Assembly (NCBI GenBank): GCA_963732225.1
Contig: CAVSYR010000002.1
Location: 868,001-932,000, forward strand
DNA length: 64,000 nucleotides
Reading direction: 5' to 3'
Origin: VRUE01 sp963732225
GTDB lineage: Bacteria > Actinomycetota > Thermoleophilia > Solirubrobacterales > 70-9
The position numbers were made by a program, and so were the translations under genes. Numbering within the stretch: position 1 is the first letter of the stretch; each line of letters opens with the position of its first letter. Below, in pieces: positions 39,484-47,008 of the stretch. The notes beneath the pieces were generated by a model. It searched no databases. It was not told the origin of the DNA and was given only the letters and a program-made list of their open reading frames with translations.

Positions 39484-40788
39484 ATGGCGGAGCCTGGACA
39501 GGCCGGGGCGGTGGCTGACCCGATCGAGGGGTCGCCGGTGTACCCGGGCAAGAGCCGCGTCAACGAGCGCGGTCATCTCGAGATTGCCGGTTGTGACGTG
39601 GTCGAGTTGGCGGCCGAGTTCGGCACGCCCGCCTACATCTACGCCGAAGACGACATGCGCGCTCGCGCTCGCGCCTACCGGGCGGCCTTCGAGCAGCGCG
39701 GGGCCGAGGCCGAAGTGCTCTTTGCCAGCAAGTCGTTGCCCTGTACGGCCGCCTATCGGCTCTTTTCCGAGGAGGGGCTCGCGGTTGACGTCGCCTCCGG
39801 TGGCGAGTTGCACATGGCGCTGCGCGCCGGCTTCGACCCCGCCCGCATTCACATGCACGGAAACAACAAGAGCGATGAGGAGATCCTCTTCGCCGCCCGC
39901 TCCGGCGTTGGGCACCTGATCCTCGATTCCTTCGATGAGATCGACCGCTGCGAGCGACTGCTCGACGAGCGACAGGACGTCCTCGTGCGGGTCACACCTG
40001 GGATCAAGCCCTCGACCCACGACTACGTGCAGACGGGACAGCTCGACTCCAAGTTCGGCTTCGGGCTCGAGGACGGCCTGGCGGCGAGGGCGATCGAGCG
40101 AGTGCTCGCCTCCGACGTGCTCGAGCTGACCGGCCTGCACGCCCACATCGGCTCGCAGATCTTTGAGCTCGAGCCCTACAAACTGGCGATCCGGGCGATC
40201 GGCGAGCTGGCCGGTGACTGGTGCAAAATCGTCAACGTGGGCGGTGGCCTCGGCATCGCCTACACCGCCGAGGACGAGCCGCCCTCGATCGACGCCTACG
40301 TCGAGGTCAAGGTGCGCGGCGTCGCCGAGGTCTTCGGCGAGGGCGTACGAATCCTGATCGAGCCCGGCCGCTCGCTGGTCGGCAATGCCGGTATCACCGC
40401 CTACCGGGTCGGCACCGTCAAGGAGATTCCCGGCATCCGCACCTACGTCGCCGTCGACGGCGGCATGTCGGACAACATGCGGCCGATGCTCTACGGCTCG
40501 CGCTATGAAGCCCTGATCGCTGATCGCGCCGCTGAGCCCGCAGAGAGCACGGCGACGATCGCCGGCATGCACTGCGAGTCCGGCGACATCATCGTCCGCG
40601 ACGCGCTGCTCGCCTCTCCGGCGGTGGGCGACGTGCTGGTCACGCCCGCCACCGGCGCCTACGGCTACGCGATGGCGAGCAATTACAACGGCGTGCCGCG
40701 GCCGCCGGTGATCTTCTGTCGCGACGGCGACGCCCGCGTGGTCGTGCGCCGTGAGACCTATGAGGACCTGACCTCGCGCGATGTCTGA
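39484..40788 (+). CDS. lysA: Diaminopimelate decarboxylase
   Basis: 434-residue PLP enzyme converting meso-diaminopimelate to lysine. The PLP lysine is Lys83 in LFASKSLPC; HAHIGSQI, GGGLGIAY, EPGRSLVGNAG and MHCESGDIIVRD are the standard motifs, the last carrying the Cys at the dimer active site. First gene of the lysA-hom-thrC-thrB operon. CACAAT ends 8 nt before the ATG and no Shine-Dalgarno is seen, suggesting a leaderless message. hom overlaps its end by 8 nt. Confidence 0.95.
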   Translation: MAEPGQAGAVADPIEGSPVYPGKSRVNERGHLEIAGCDVVELAAEFGTPAYIYAEDDMRARARAYRAAFEQRGAEAEVLFASKSLPCTAAYRLFSEEGLAVDVASGGELHMALRAGFDPARIHMHGNNKSDEEILFAARSGVGHLILDSFDEIDRCERLLDERQDVLVRVTPGIKPSTHDYVQTGQLDSKFGFGLEDGLAARAIERVLASDVLELTGLHAHIGSQIFELEPYKLAIRAIGELAGDWCKIVNVGGGLGIAYTAEDEPPSIDAYVEVKVRGVAEVFGEGVRILIEPGRSLVGNAGITAYRVGTVKEIPGIRTYVAVDGGMSDNMRPMLYGSRYEALIADRAAEPAESTATIAGMHCESGDIIVRDALLASPAVGDVLVTPATGAYGYAMASNYNGVPRPPVIFCRDGDARVVVRRETYEDLTSRDV

Positions 40789-42004
40789 GCCGATTCGCAT
40801 CGGGCTGCTGGGACGCGGCACGGTCGGTGGTGCCTTCGCCGAGCTGGTCGAGGCGCGGGCCGAGGCGGTCGAGGCAGCGACCGGGCGCCGGCCGGAGATC
40901 AGCGGAGTGCTGACCCGCGAGAGCGGCGACTTCGGCGAGATTCTGGCCGGCTCCGACCTGATCGTCGAGCTGATCGGCGGCACCGACCCAGCGCGCTCCT
41001 ACGTCCTCGATGCCCTGCGGGCGAAACGCCCCGTCGTCACCGCCAACAAGCAGCTGCTCGCCCAGCACGGCGAGGAGCTCTTCGGCGTCGCCCGTGAGGC
41101 CGGCGTGCAGCTGCGCTTTGAGGCGGCGGTTGCTGGCGTGATCCCGATCGTGCGGGTGATTCAGGAGAGCTTCGGCGTTACCGAGATCGCCAAGGTCTTC
41201 GGCATCGTCAACGGCACCACCAACTTCATCCTCACCGAGATGGCCGCGAGTGGCGCGTCCTATGAGGACGTCCTTGCCCGCGCCCAGGAGCTCGGTTACG
41301 CCGAGGCAGACCCGACCGCCGACGTCAGCGGCGCCGACGCGGCGGCGAAGATGGCGATCCTCGCCCGGCTCGCCTTCCATACGCCGGTGACGCTGGATCA
41401 GGTCTTATACGAGGGGATCGAGCAGGTCGAGCTCGATGACCTCGCCTACGCCAAGGAGCTCGGCCTCTCGCTGAAGCTGCTTGGCGTCGCCGAGCGCCGC
41501 GAGGAGGGGATCAGCGTGCGGGTCTTTCCCTGCTTCCTCTACGGCGGCCATCCGCTCGCCCCGGTCGGCGGTCCGTTCAACGCCGTCATGGTCGAGGCGC
41601 CGGAGATCACCGAGGTGACGATGTCGGGGCCGGGCGCCGGCGGCATCCAAACCGCCTCGGCCGTGCTCGGCGACGTCGTCTCGATCCTCAGCGGCGAGGC
41701 CCCGGTGCACGAGACGCGCGAGCGCCTGCCGATCGTCTCCGACGTCACCTCCTCCTTTTACCTCCACCTCGCCGTCGCCGACCGCCCCGGCGTGCTGGCC
41801 AGCGTCGCCCAGGTGCTCGGCGACAAAGACGTCTCGGTGAAGAGCGTCGTCCAGCGCGGCAGCGGTGAGGACACGCGCCTGGTGATGGTCATCCACGAGT
41901 GCTTAGAGTCGCGCTTCTCGGCAGCGCTGGAAGCGATCGAGGATCTTGACGTGCTGCGCTCGCCAGCGCGTTCGATCCGGGTGATCGAAGAGGAGTTCGT
42001 TTGA
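40781..42004 (+). CDS. hom: Homoserine dehydrogenase
   Basis: 407 residues; reduces aspartate semialdehyde to homoserine. NAD(P) loop GLLGRGTVGGAFAELV, VTANKQLLAQHG, the catalytic-domain block FGIVNGTTNFILTEMAASGA and GYAEADPTADVSGADAAAKM are canonical. A C-terminal ACT domain (HLAVADRPGVLASVAQVLGD) gives threonine feedback inhibition, as in other actinobacterial Hom. Overlaps lysA by 8 nt and its TGA is shared with the TTG of thrC. Confidence 0.96.
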   Translation: MSEPIRIGLLGRGTVGGAFAELVEARAEAVEAATGRRPEISGVLTRESGDFGEILAGSDLIVELIGGTDPARSYVLDALRAKRPVVTANKQLLAQHGEELFGVAREAGVQLRFEAAVAGVIPIVRVIQESFGVTEIAKVFGIVNGTTNFILTEMAASGASYEDVLARAQELGYAEADPTADVSGADAAAKMAILARLAFHTPVTLDQVLYEGIEQVELDDLAYAKELGLSLKLLGVAERREEGISVRVFPCFLYGGHPLAPVGGPFNAVMVEAPEITEVTMSGPGAGGIQTASAVLGDVVSILSGEAPVHETRERLPIVSDVTSSFYLHLAVADRPGVLASVAQVLGDKDVSVKSVVQRGSGEDTRLVMVIHECLESRFSAALEAIEDLDVLRSPARSIRVIEEEFV

Positions 42005-43038
42005 GCCCCGCGCCCCTGATCGAGCGCTACCGGGAGCGCCTCTCGCTGGAGCCCGGTGATCCGGTGGTGACCCTGAACGAGGGCTCGACGCCGCTGGTCG
42101 AGGCACCGCGGCTCTCCGAGCGGATCGGCGCCAAGGCCTATCTCAAGTTCGAGGGGGCCAACCCGACCGGCAGCTTCAAGGACCGGGGCATGACCGTCGC
42201 GGTCTCGCGGGCGAAGGGCCGCGGCGCCGAGGCCGTGATCTGCGCCTCGACCGGCAACACCGCTGCCAGCGCCGCCGCCTACGCGGCGCGGGCGGGAATG
42301 CGCGGCGCGGTGATCGTGCCCGAGGGCAAGATCGCGATCGGCAAGCTCGCCCAGGCGCTGATGCACGGCGCTCGCGTCGTCGCCCTGCAGGGCAACTTCG
42401 ACGACGCCCTGCGGATCGTCCGCGAGCTCGCCGACAAGCACCCGATCGAGCTGGTCAACTCGGTCAACCCGCACCGGATCGAAGGCCAGAAGACCGCCGC
42501 TTTCGAGGTGATCGAGGAGCTCGGTGGTGCCCCGGGCGCCCTGGCGATTCCGGTCGGCAACGCCGGCAACGTCACCGCCTACTGGCGCGGCTTCCAGGAG
42601 GCCGGCACCGCCCCGATTCTCTACGGCTTTCAGGCCGAGGGCGCCGCGCCCCTGGTCCGCGGCGCGCCCGTCGCCAACCCCGAGACCGTCGCCTCGGCGA
42701 TCCGGATCGGCAACCCGGCCCGCTGGGAGGAGGCGATGGACGCCTTCACCGGATCGCGGGGCCGCATCGCTGCTGTCTCCGATCAGCAGATCCTCGATGC
42801 CTACCGCTGGCTTGCGGCCGGAGAGGGGGTCTTCTGCGAGCCCGCCTCAGCGGCCTCGGTCGCCGGCCTGCTCGCCCACGGCCTGCCCACGGTCGAGGGC
42901 GCGCCGCCGCCGGAGACGGTCGTCTGCGTCCTTACCGGCCACGGCCTCAAGGACCCCGACACCGCTCTCTCCAAAGCGCCTGCCGTGATCAACTGCGAGA
43001 ACGACCTCAGCGCGGTCGAGCGCGCGGTATTCGATTGA
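42001..43038 (+). CDS. thrC: Threonine synthase
   Basis: 345-residue PLP enzyme converting phosphohomoserine to threonine. TLNEGSTPLVEAP, the PLP lysine Lys60 in PTGSFKDRGM, CASTGNTAASAAAYAARAG and IPVGNAGNVTAYWRGF are typical of the short (class II-like) actinobacterial ThrC. Initiation is at TTG 42001, whose last two bases are the start of the hom TGA (TTGA). No Shine-Dalgarno of note; translation is probably by reinitiation. Confidence 0.96.
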   Translation: MSPAPLIERYRERLSLEPGDPVVTLNEGSTPLVEAPRLSERIGAKAYLKFEGANPTGSFKDRGMTVAVSRAKGRGAEAVICASTGNTAASAAAYAARAGMRGAVIVPEGKIAIGKLAQALMHGARVVALQGNFDDALRIVRELADKHPIELVNSVNPHRIEGQKTAAFEVIEELGGAPGALAIPVGNAGNVTAYWRGFQEAGTAPILYGFQAEGAAPLVRGAPVANPETVASAIRIGNPARWEEAMDAFTGSRGRIAAVSDQQILDAYRWLAAGEGVFCEPASAASVAGLLAHGLPTVEGAPPPETVVCVLTGHGLKDPDTALSKAPAVINCENDLSAVERAVFD

Positions 43039-43916
43039 CCGTCCGCCGCCGGCTCGTCCGTGTCCCCGCCTCCTCGGCCAACCTCGGCCCGGGCTACGAC
43101 GTGCTTGCCGCCGCGGTCTCGCTCTACCTCGAGCTCGAGGTAGAGGAGACGGGAGGGTTCTCGCTCGATCCCGGCGGCCTCGACGTCTCCAGCGGCCGCG
43201 ACAACCTGATCGTGCGCGCCTTCGAGACCCTGCATCCCGCCGACGGCATCTCCTTCCGACTGAAGAGCGAGATCCCGCTGGCGCGGGGGCTGGGCTCGAG
43301 CGCGGCGGCGATCGTCGCCGGCCTCTTCGCCGCCGATCACCTCTTCGAGTTGGCGTTGACCAAGCAGGAGATGCTGGTCAAGGCGACGGAGCTTGAGGGA
43401 CACCCCGACAACGTCGCCGCGGCGATCTACGGCGGCTTCGTGATCTGCGGCGCGGGGCAGGGAGGGTTACCGAGCGCGGTTCGCTTCGACCCGCCGAGCG
43501 GGCTCGAGGGAATTGCCGTGATCCCCACCGAGGAGGTCTCGACCGAGCGCGCTCGCGAGGCAATCCCCGCCGAGGTCCCGCTTGCCGACGCGGTCGCCAA
43601 CGTCTCTGCCGCCTCGCGCCTCGTCCTCGGCCTGCAGACGGCCGACCTTGATCTGGTCGCAGCCGGCCTGCTCGATCGCCTCCACCAGCCCTATCGCCGT
43701 GAGCTCTACCCGCGCTCGATGGACCTGGTCGACGGCGCCGCCGAGCTCGGCGCCCTCGGCGCGACGATCTCCGGCGCCGGCCCCACCGTCCTCGTCTGGA
43801 CCACCTGGCAGGAGGCCGGCACCGTGGCCGAGGCCCTCGAGCAGCGCAGCACCGACTGGGCCGAGGTCCGCCGCCTCCCCTTCAGCCCCCATGGGGCTGA
43901 CGTTCCTGAGCTGTAG
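43035..43916 (+). CDS. thrB: Homoserine kinase
   Basis: 293-residue GHMP kinase phosphorylating homoserine. VPASSANLGPGYDVLAAAVS, the ATP loop PLARGLGSSAAAIVAG and the C-terminal GATISGAGPTVLVW are the three GHMP motifs. Start is TTG 43035 in a TTGA overlap with thrC, the same device as thrC itself. Last gene of the threonine operon; a short AGCCCC/GGGGCT stem lies in its final codons. Confidence 0.95.
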   Translation: MTVRRRLVRVPASSANLGPGYDVLAAAVSLYLELEVEETGGFSLDPGGLDVSSGRDNLIVRAFETLHPADGISFRLKSEIPLARGLGSSAAAIVAGLFAADHLFELALTKQEMLVKATELEGHPDNVAAAIYGGFVICGAGQGGLPSAVRFDPPSGLEGIAVIPTEEVSTERAREAIPAEVPLADAVANVSAASRLVLGLQTADLDLVAAGLLDRLHQPYRRELYPRSMDLVDGAAELGALGATISGAGPTVLVWTTWQEAGTVAEALEQRSTDWAEVRRLPFSPHGADVPEL

Positions 43917-43951
43917 CCGAGGGGGAAGAGACGGCATGGCCCTCCACTTGG

Positions 43952-44170
43952 ATGGAGGTGGAACTGTCGCGTCATGCAAAGAACTTCCTCCGTGGCACAC
44001 CGCTGACGCTGCCTGATGTAGAAGGGATCATTGAGAGGCCGGTATTCGTCGACCTGGATAAATGGGGAAGACCTCGATACACCGGCATTGCTCAGGGTGT
44101 CCGTGTCCGCATCGTTGTTGCGGTTGACGAGCCGGACTTCATCGTCACAATTCACAACAGGAGAAATTGA
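43952..44170 (+). CDS. DUF4258-like small protein, possible toxin
   Basis: 72 residues: EVELSRHAKNFLRGTPLTLP, IIERPVFVDLDKWGRPRYTG and VRVRIVVAVDEPDFIVTIHN. The strand-helix order (SRHAKNF..., DVEGIIERP) resembles DUF4258/RelE-like small proteins. Base composition here is clearly lower in GC than the operon before it. The ATG lies in a hairpin CCTCCA/TGGAGG (43941-43946 with 43953-43958). The stop overlaps the next start (TGATG), so the two are one unit. Toxin role is inference from the pair arrangement. Confidence 0.55.
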   Translation: MEVELSRHAKNFLRGTPLTLPDVEGIIERPVFVDLDKWGRPRYTGIAQGVRVRIVVAVDEPDFIVTIHNRRN

Positions 44171-44460
44171 TGCAGGCGGACTACGACAGCAGAGCAGATG
44201 CTCTTTCGATCGACTTGATCAAGTTCGATCGATTTGAAGGCCAGGATTCGGTTGATGACACCTTTTGCCAGGTAGCGTTCGCTCACGGAAGGCCTGCAAA
44301 CGTGGAGTTGCTGAATCCTGCTTCACACCTAGATCTTCTTGCCGATGTCGCTGATCGCTATTCGCTCGACGGAGATGCTCTTCTCGCCGCCGCCCAAGCT
44401 GCGCTTGCTGCGCCCGACCGCCTCGTCGAGCTCAAATTCAGCGCTGTTCTGGCCGCCTGA
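44170..44460 (+). CDS. DUF2283-like small protein, partner of the DUF4258-like gene
   Basis: 96 residues: QADYDSRADALSIDLIKFDR, then VELLNPASHLDLLADVADRY. The opening Y(D/E)xxADALSI...F is the DUF2283 signature, small beta-rich proteins often encoded next to DUF4258 proteins. ATG 44170 overlaps the previous stop by one base; TTG 44167 is an alternative in TTGA form. Lower GC like its partner. It may be an antitoxin or a binding partner. Confidence 0.6.
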   Translation: MQADYDSRADALSIDLIKFDRFEGQDSVDDTFCQVAFAHGRPANVELLNPASHLDLLADVADRYSLDGDALLAAAQAALAAPDRLVELKFSAVLAA

Positions 44461-44506
44461 CCGAGCTTCCTCGTTGAGCCGCCTGGGTCCGGACTAGGAT
44501 CGGACC

Positions 44507-45562
44507 ATGGCCAAGAAATTCAAATCGCTGCTGTTGCTCGCCGTGCTGGGCGCCTGCCTCGCCGTTCCGGCGAGCTCGCAGGCGACGCTCGTCTTCACCC
44601 GTAACCCCTTCAGCCCGACGGTCTACGTCGCCAACGACAACGGTTCGTCGGCGCGGAAGGTCGGCTCGGGGTCCAATCCGCGCGTCTCTCCGGATGGAAA
44701 GACGATCGTCTTCTACCGTCTCGGCAAGGGCAATCAGCCCGCAGATCTGATGGTCGCGTCGGCGGCGGGTGGCGCCCCGAAGAAGCTCTTGAGCAACTGG
44801 CAGGACCCGTTTGTCTTCGCCTGGTCGTCTGACTCGAGCACGATCGCGGTGCTGCGTGGCCCCGAGGTCGGCAAGCAGCGGCTGGTCACGGTCAATCTTG
44901 CCAGCGGCGAGCAGCACACGATCGACCAGGGGTATTTCTCCGGGGTTAGCTTCGCTCCGGGAGGCAGTGAGCAGCTCGTCTACGCCAAAGCGGCGAGCGA
45001 AAACTTCCCGCCTCGCAGCGACGTCTACAGAATCGACATTCTTCCGCCGGGGGCCGTTGGCGTGGCTGCTGAAGAACCACAGCGGCTGACCAACGACCAT
45101 CGCTCCCTCGACCCACTCTGGGGGCCGAACGAACGGATCGTCTTCGTCAAGCACCTCGGCGAAAAGAGCCGCAAGTACGGTCCCAAGAACGACCTCTTCC
45201 TGATGAACCCGAACGGCAAGGGGGTCAAGCGACTGACCCACACCAAGGTTGGGCCGCTGTCGGCCGGGTTGGACCCGACCGCCTGGTCGGCCAACGGCAA
45301 GCAGTTGCTCGCTGAGTTCGGCGGCCAGGACACGACCTACGCGGTAACGGTGAACCCAAAGACGGGGGCGGAACGGGCCCTGACCAAGGAACGTGAGACT
45401 GGCTTCGTTGGCACCGCGCTCTCCCGTAACGGCAAGTTCGTCCTCGGCAGCCTCGGTGGCTTCGAACCCGGCCCGGGCCACAAGGTGGTCAGCATTCCCT
45501 ACAAGGGCGGCAAGCCGAAGGTGCTGGCCAACAACGCCTCGGAAGCTGACTGGAGCCGCTGA
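44507..45562 (+). CDS. Secreted TolB/WD40-like beta-propeller protein
   Basis: 351 residues. Signal peptide (KFKSLLLLAVLGACLAVPAS...SQA), then about six propeller blades with PDGKTIVFYR, SSDSSTIAVLRG, PGGSEQLVYAKA, GPNERIVFVKH and ANGKQLLAEFG motifs, as in TolB/PD40 repeats. No enzymatic motif. Probably an extracytoplasmic scaffold. TAGGAT (44495-44500) lies 6 nt before the ATG: leaderless. Confidence 0.8.
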   Translation: MAKKFKSLLLLAVLGACLAVPASSQATLVFTRNPFSPTVYVANDNGSSARKVGSGSNPRVSPDGKTIVFYRLGKGNQPADLMVASAAGGAPKKLLSNWQDPFVFAWSSDSSTIAVLRGPEVGKQRLVTVNLASGEQHTIDQGYFSGVSFAPGGSEQLVYAKAASENFPPRSDVYRIDILPPGAVGVAAEEPQRLTNDHRSLDPLWGPNERIVFVKHLGEKSRKYGPKNDLFLMNPNGKGVKRLTHTKVGPLSAGLDPTAWSANGKQLLAEFGGQDTTYAVTVNPKTGAERALTKERETGFVGTALSRNGKFVLGSLGGFEPGPGHKVVSIPYKGGKPKVLANNASEADWSR

Positions 45563-45582
45563 GGCTCATCCGTGTTCGGCCT

Positions 45583-46086
45583 ATGAACGAAGAGGGCGTA
45601 GGCGAGGGGTCGAAGGTCAACGAGACGGCGATTCGGGCCTACTTGATCGAGTACGAACAGTGCCAGGAGGGTTACCGTCATACCTATACGACGATCTGGC
45701 AGGCTGGCTCGATTTTCGTTGCTGCTTCCGCTGCCATCCTCGCGATCGCCGCGTCTGGCCAGGGTGGCGTCGATCCTGCGGTCCGAGTGATTGCCCCGCT
45801 CCCCTTCCTATTCTGGTGGCTCGGAATCTTTCGGCCAATGCATTACTACGGAGAAATGAAGAACAAGCGCTTGGTCGTGCTCGAGACCCTGCTCAGCAAA
45901 TCCGTTCCGGATCTGACCATGGAGCATTTCCGGGAGTACGACAAGGAGCGCAAGAGCGAAAGCCTTTTGCACCGACTGGTGTGGCTCAGCTGGTTTCGGC
46001 GACCGCGGGTGAATGAGTTCGTCAACCTGATCGGGATTCTCGTCTTGCTGACCGAGGTCGTCCTCCTCTGGGCCAATTACCTCTAG
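45583..46086 (+). CDS. Membrane protein of unknown function (three helices)
   Basis: 167 residues. A soluble N-terminal helix (AIRAYLIEYEQCQEGYRHTY), a hairpin of two membrane helices (SIFVAASAAILAIAASG and VRVIAPLPFLFWWLGIFRP), a cytoplasmic helical segment with Lys/Glu, and a last helix NLIGILVLLTEVVLLWANYL. The 2TM-hairpin resembles effector-type membrane modules such as SLATT, but I cannot confirm that. Its composition is less GC-rich than average. Starts 20 nt after the propeller gene with no promoter or Shine-Dalgarno seen, so cotranscription is likely. Confidence 0.65.
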   Translation: MNEEGVGEGSKVNETAIRAYLIEYEQCQEGYRHTYTTIWQAGSIFVAASAAILAIAASGQGGVDPAVRVIAPLPFLFWWLGIFRPMHYYGEMKNKRLVVLETLLSKSVPDLTMEHFREYDKERKSESLLHRLVWLSWFRRPRVNEFVNLIGILVLLTEVVLLWANYL

Positions 46087-46106
46087 GCCCTATTCTGGAG
46101 GTGGTT

Positions 46107-46481
46107 ATGGCCGGCGGCTTCACGATCAAGCACCGCGACGAGTTCGAGTCGATGGAGGGCTCGGGCGACTCGACCTGGCGCCTGGCGCGTAAGGCGCTGG
46201 GCACCTCGGCCTTTGGCTTCAACTTGGTCGAAATCGATCCCGGCGGGCAGATTCCCGAGCATGACGAGAGCGGCAGCGGCCAGGTCGAGCTCTACGCGAT
46301 CCTCGAGGGCGAGGCCGTCCTGCGGATCGAGGGCGAGGACCACCCGGCGCCCGCCGGCACCTTCGCCTCGATCGAGCCACCGGCCACGCGCACGATCCTC
46401 AACCGCTCCGACGCCCCGGTCACCGCGCTGCTGATCGGGGTCCAGCCCGAGGGCGGCTACGAGCCGATCAGCTGGGCCTAG
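46107..46481 (+). CDS. Cupin-domain protein
   Basis: 124-residue single cupin. Motif 1 (PGGQIPEHDESGSGQVELYA with Glu/His) and motif 2 (PAPAGTFASIEPPATRTI) form the beta-barrel metal site, but only part of the usual His set is kept. ATG 46107 has GGAGGT 4 nt upstream; GTG 46101 in frame is the alternative, and TATTCT at 46091-46096 is a possible -10. Substrate unknown. Confidence 0.8.
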   Translation: MAGGFTIKHRDEFESMEGSGDSTWRLARKALGTSAFGFNLVEIDPGGQIPEHDESGSGQVELYAILEGEAVLRIEGEDHPAPAGTFASIEPPATRTILNRSDAPVTALLIGVQPEGGYEPISWA

Positions 46482-46876
46482 CCCAGTCCCGGGTTGGCGT
46501 CGAGGTACTGCTTGGCCAGCCGCTTCGGCGCGCGCGTAAGCCAGGCTTCGATCACCAGTTCCTCCAGTTCGTCGACTGCGATCTGCTCCAGGCGCACGAG
46601 GACCGATGGGTAGCCATCGAAATGGGGAGTGGTGAAGTAGACCTCGGGATCGTCGGCGAGCAGCGCTTCCTTGGCGACGAGGTGCTCGACCCGGGCTCCC
46701 AGAATCGGGCCGCTCGGCGCCGCCTTGCCGAGCGCCTCCCGTTCGCTCGCGCGAAGTGGGCGCTCCCAGACGAAGAGTTTCTTTCGCACCCGCCACGAGG
46801 GCAACCCATGCATCGGCTGCTCCATGGTCTCGGGCAGGAAGAGCGCGATGCGGCGCACGTCATCCCAGTCGGCCAT
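46478..46876 (-). CDS. MmcQ/YjbR-family DNA-binding protein
   Basis: 132 residues: ADWDDVRRIALFLPETMEQP, SWRVRKKLFVWER, DPEVYFTTPHFDGYPSVLVR, TRAPKRLAKQYLDANPG. This is the CyaY-like double-wing fold of MmcQ/YjbR proteins, thought to bind DNA. Function unknown in any organism in detail. Convergent with the cupin gene, divergent from gltB. Confidence 0.85.
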   Translation of the reverse strand: MADWDDVRRIALFLPETMEQPMHGLPSWRVRKKLFVWERPLRASEREALGKAAPSGPILGARVEHLVAKEALLADDPEVYFTTPHFDGYPSVLVRLEQIAVDELEELVIEAWLTRAPKRLAKQYLDANPGLG

Positions 46877-46940
46877 GCCAACAGTTTCGCGCTATTTGCA
46901 GGGAAACGCTGATTTATCCCGACGGGCTAGGTGGCGTCCC

Positions 46941-46946
46941 TATAAT
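46941..46946 (+). promoter_or_regulatory. Consensus -10 (TATAAT) for gltB
   Basis: TATAAT, the only perfect -10 hexamer noticed in an intergenic region here. No convincing -35 at 16-18 bp. Transcription near 46953 would give a leader of about 56 nt with GGGAGG (46998-47003) 5 nt before GTG 47009. Confidence 0.6.
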
Positions 46947-47008
46947 TCTCGAACCCGTCAACCCGTCGCGCGCCCGCTCGAAGAAGGCGTGGAAACCGGG
47001 AGGTCAGC

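Noticed and set aside
43893..43909. AGCCCC/GGGGCT hairpin at the end of thrB as a terminator
   Set aside because: It lies inside the coding sequence and has no T-run; I cannot separate it from chance in GC-rich DNA.
46913..46923. A -35 box for the gltB TATAAT promoter
   Set aside because: No TTGACA-like hexamer occurs at 16-18 bp; TTTATC is 22 bp away.
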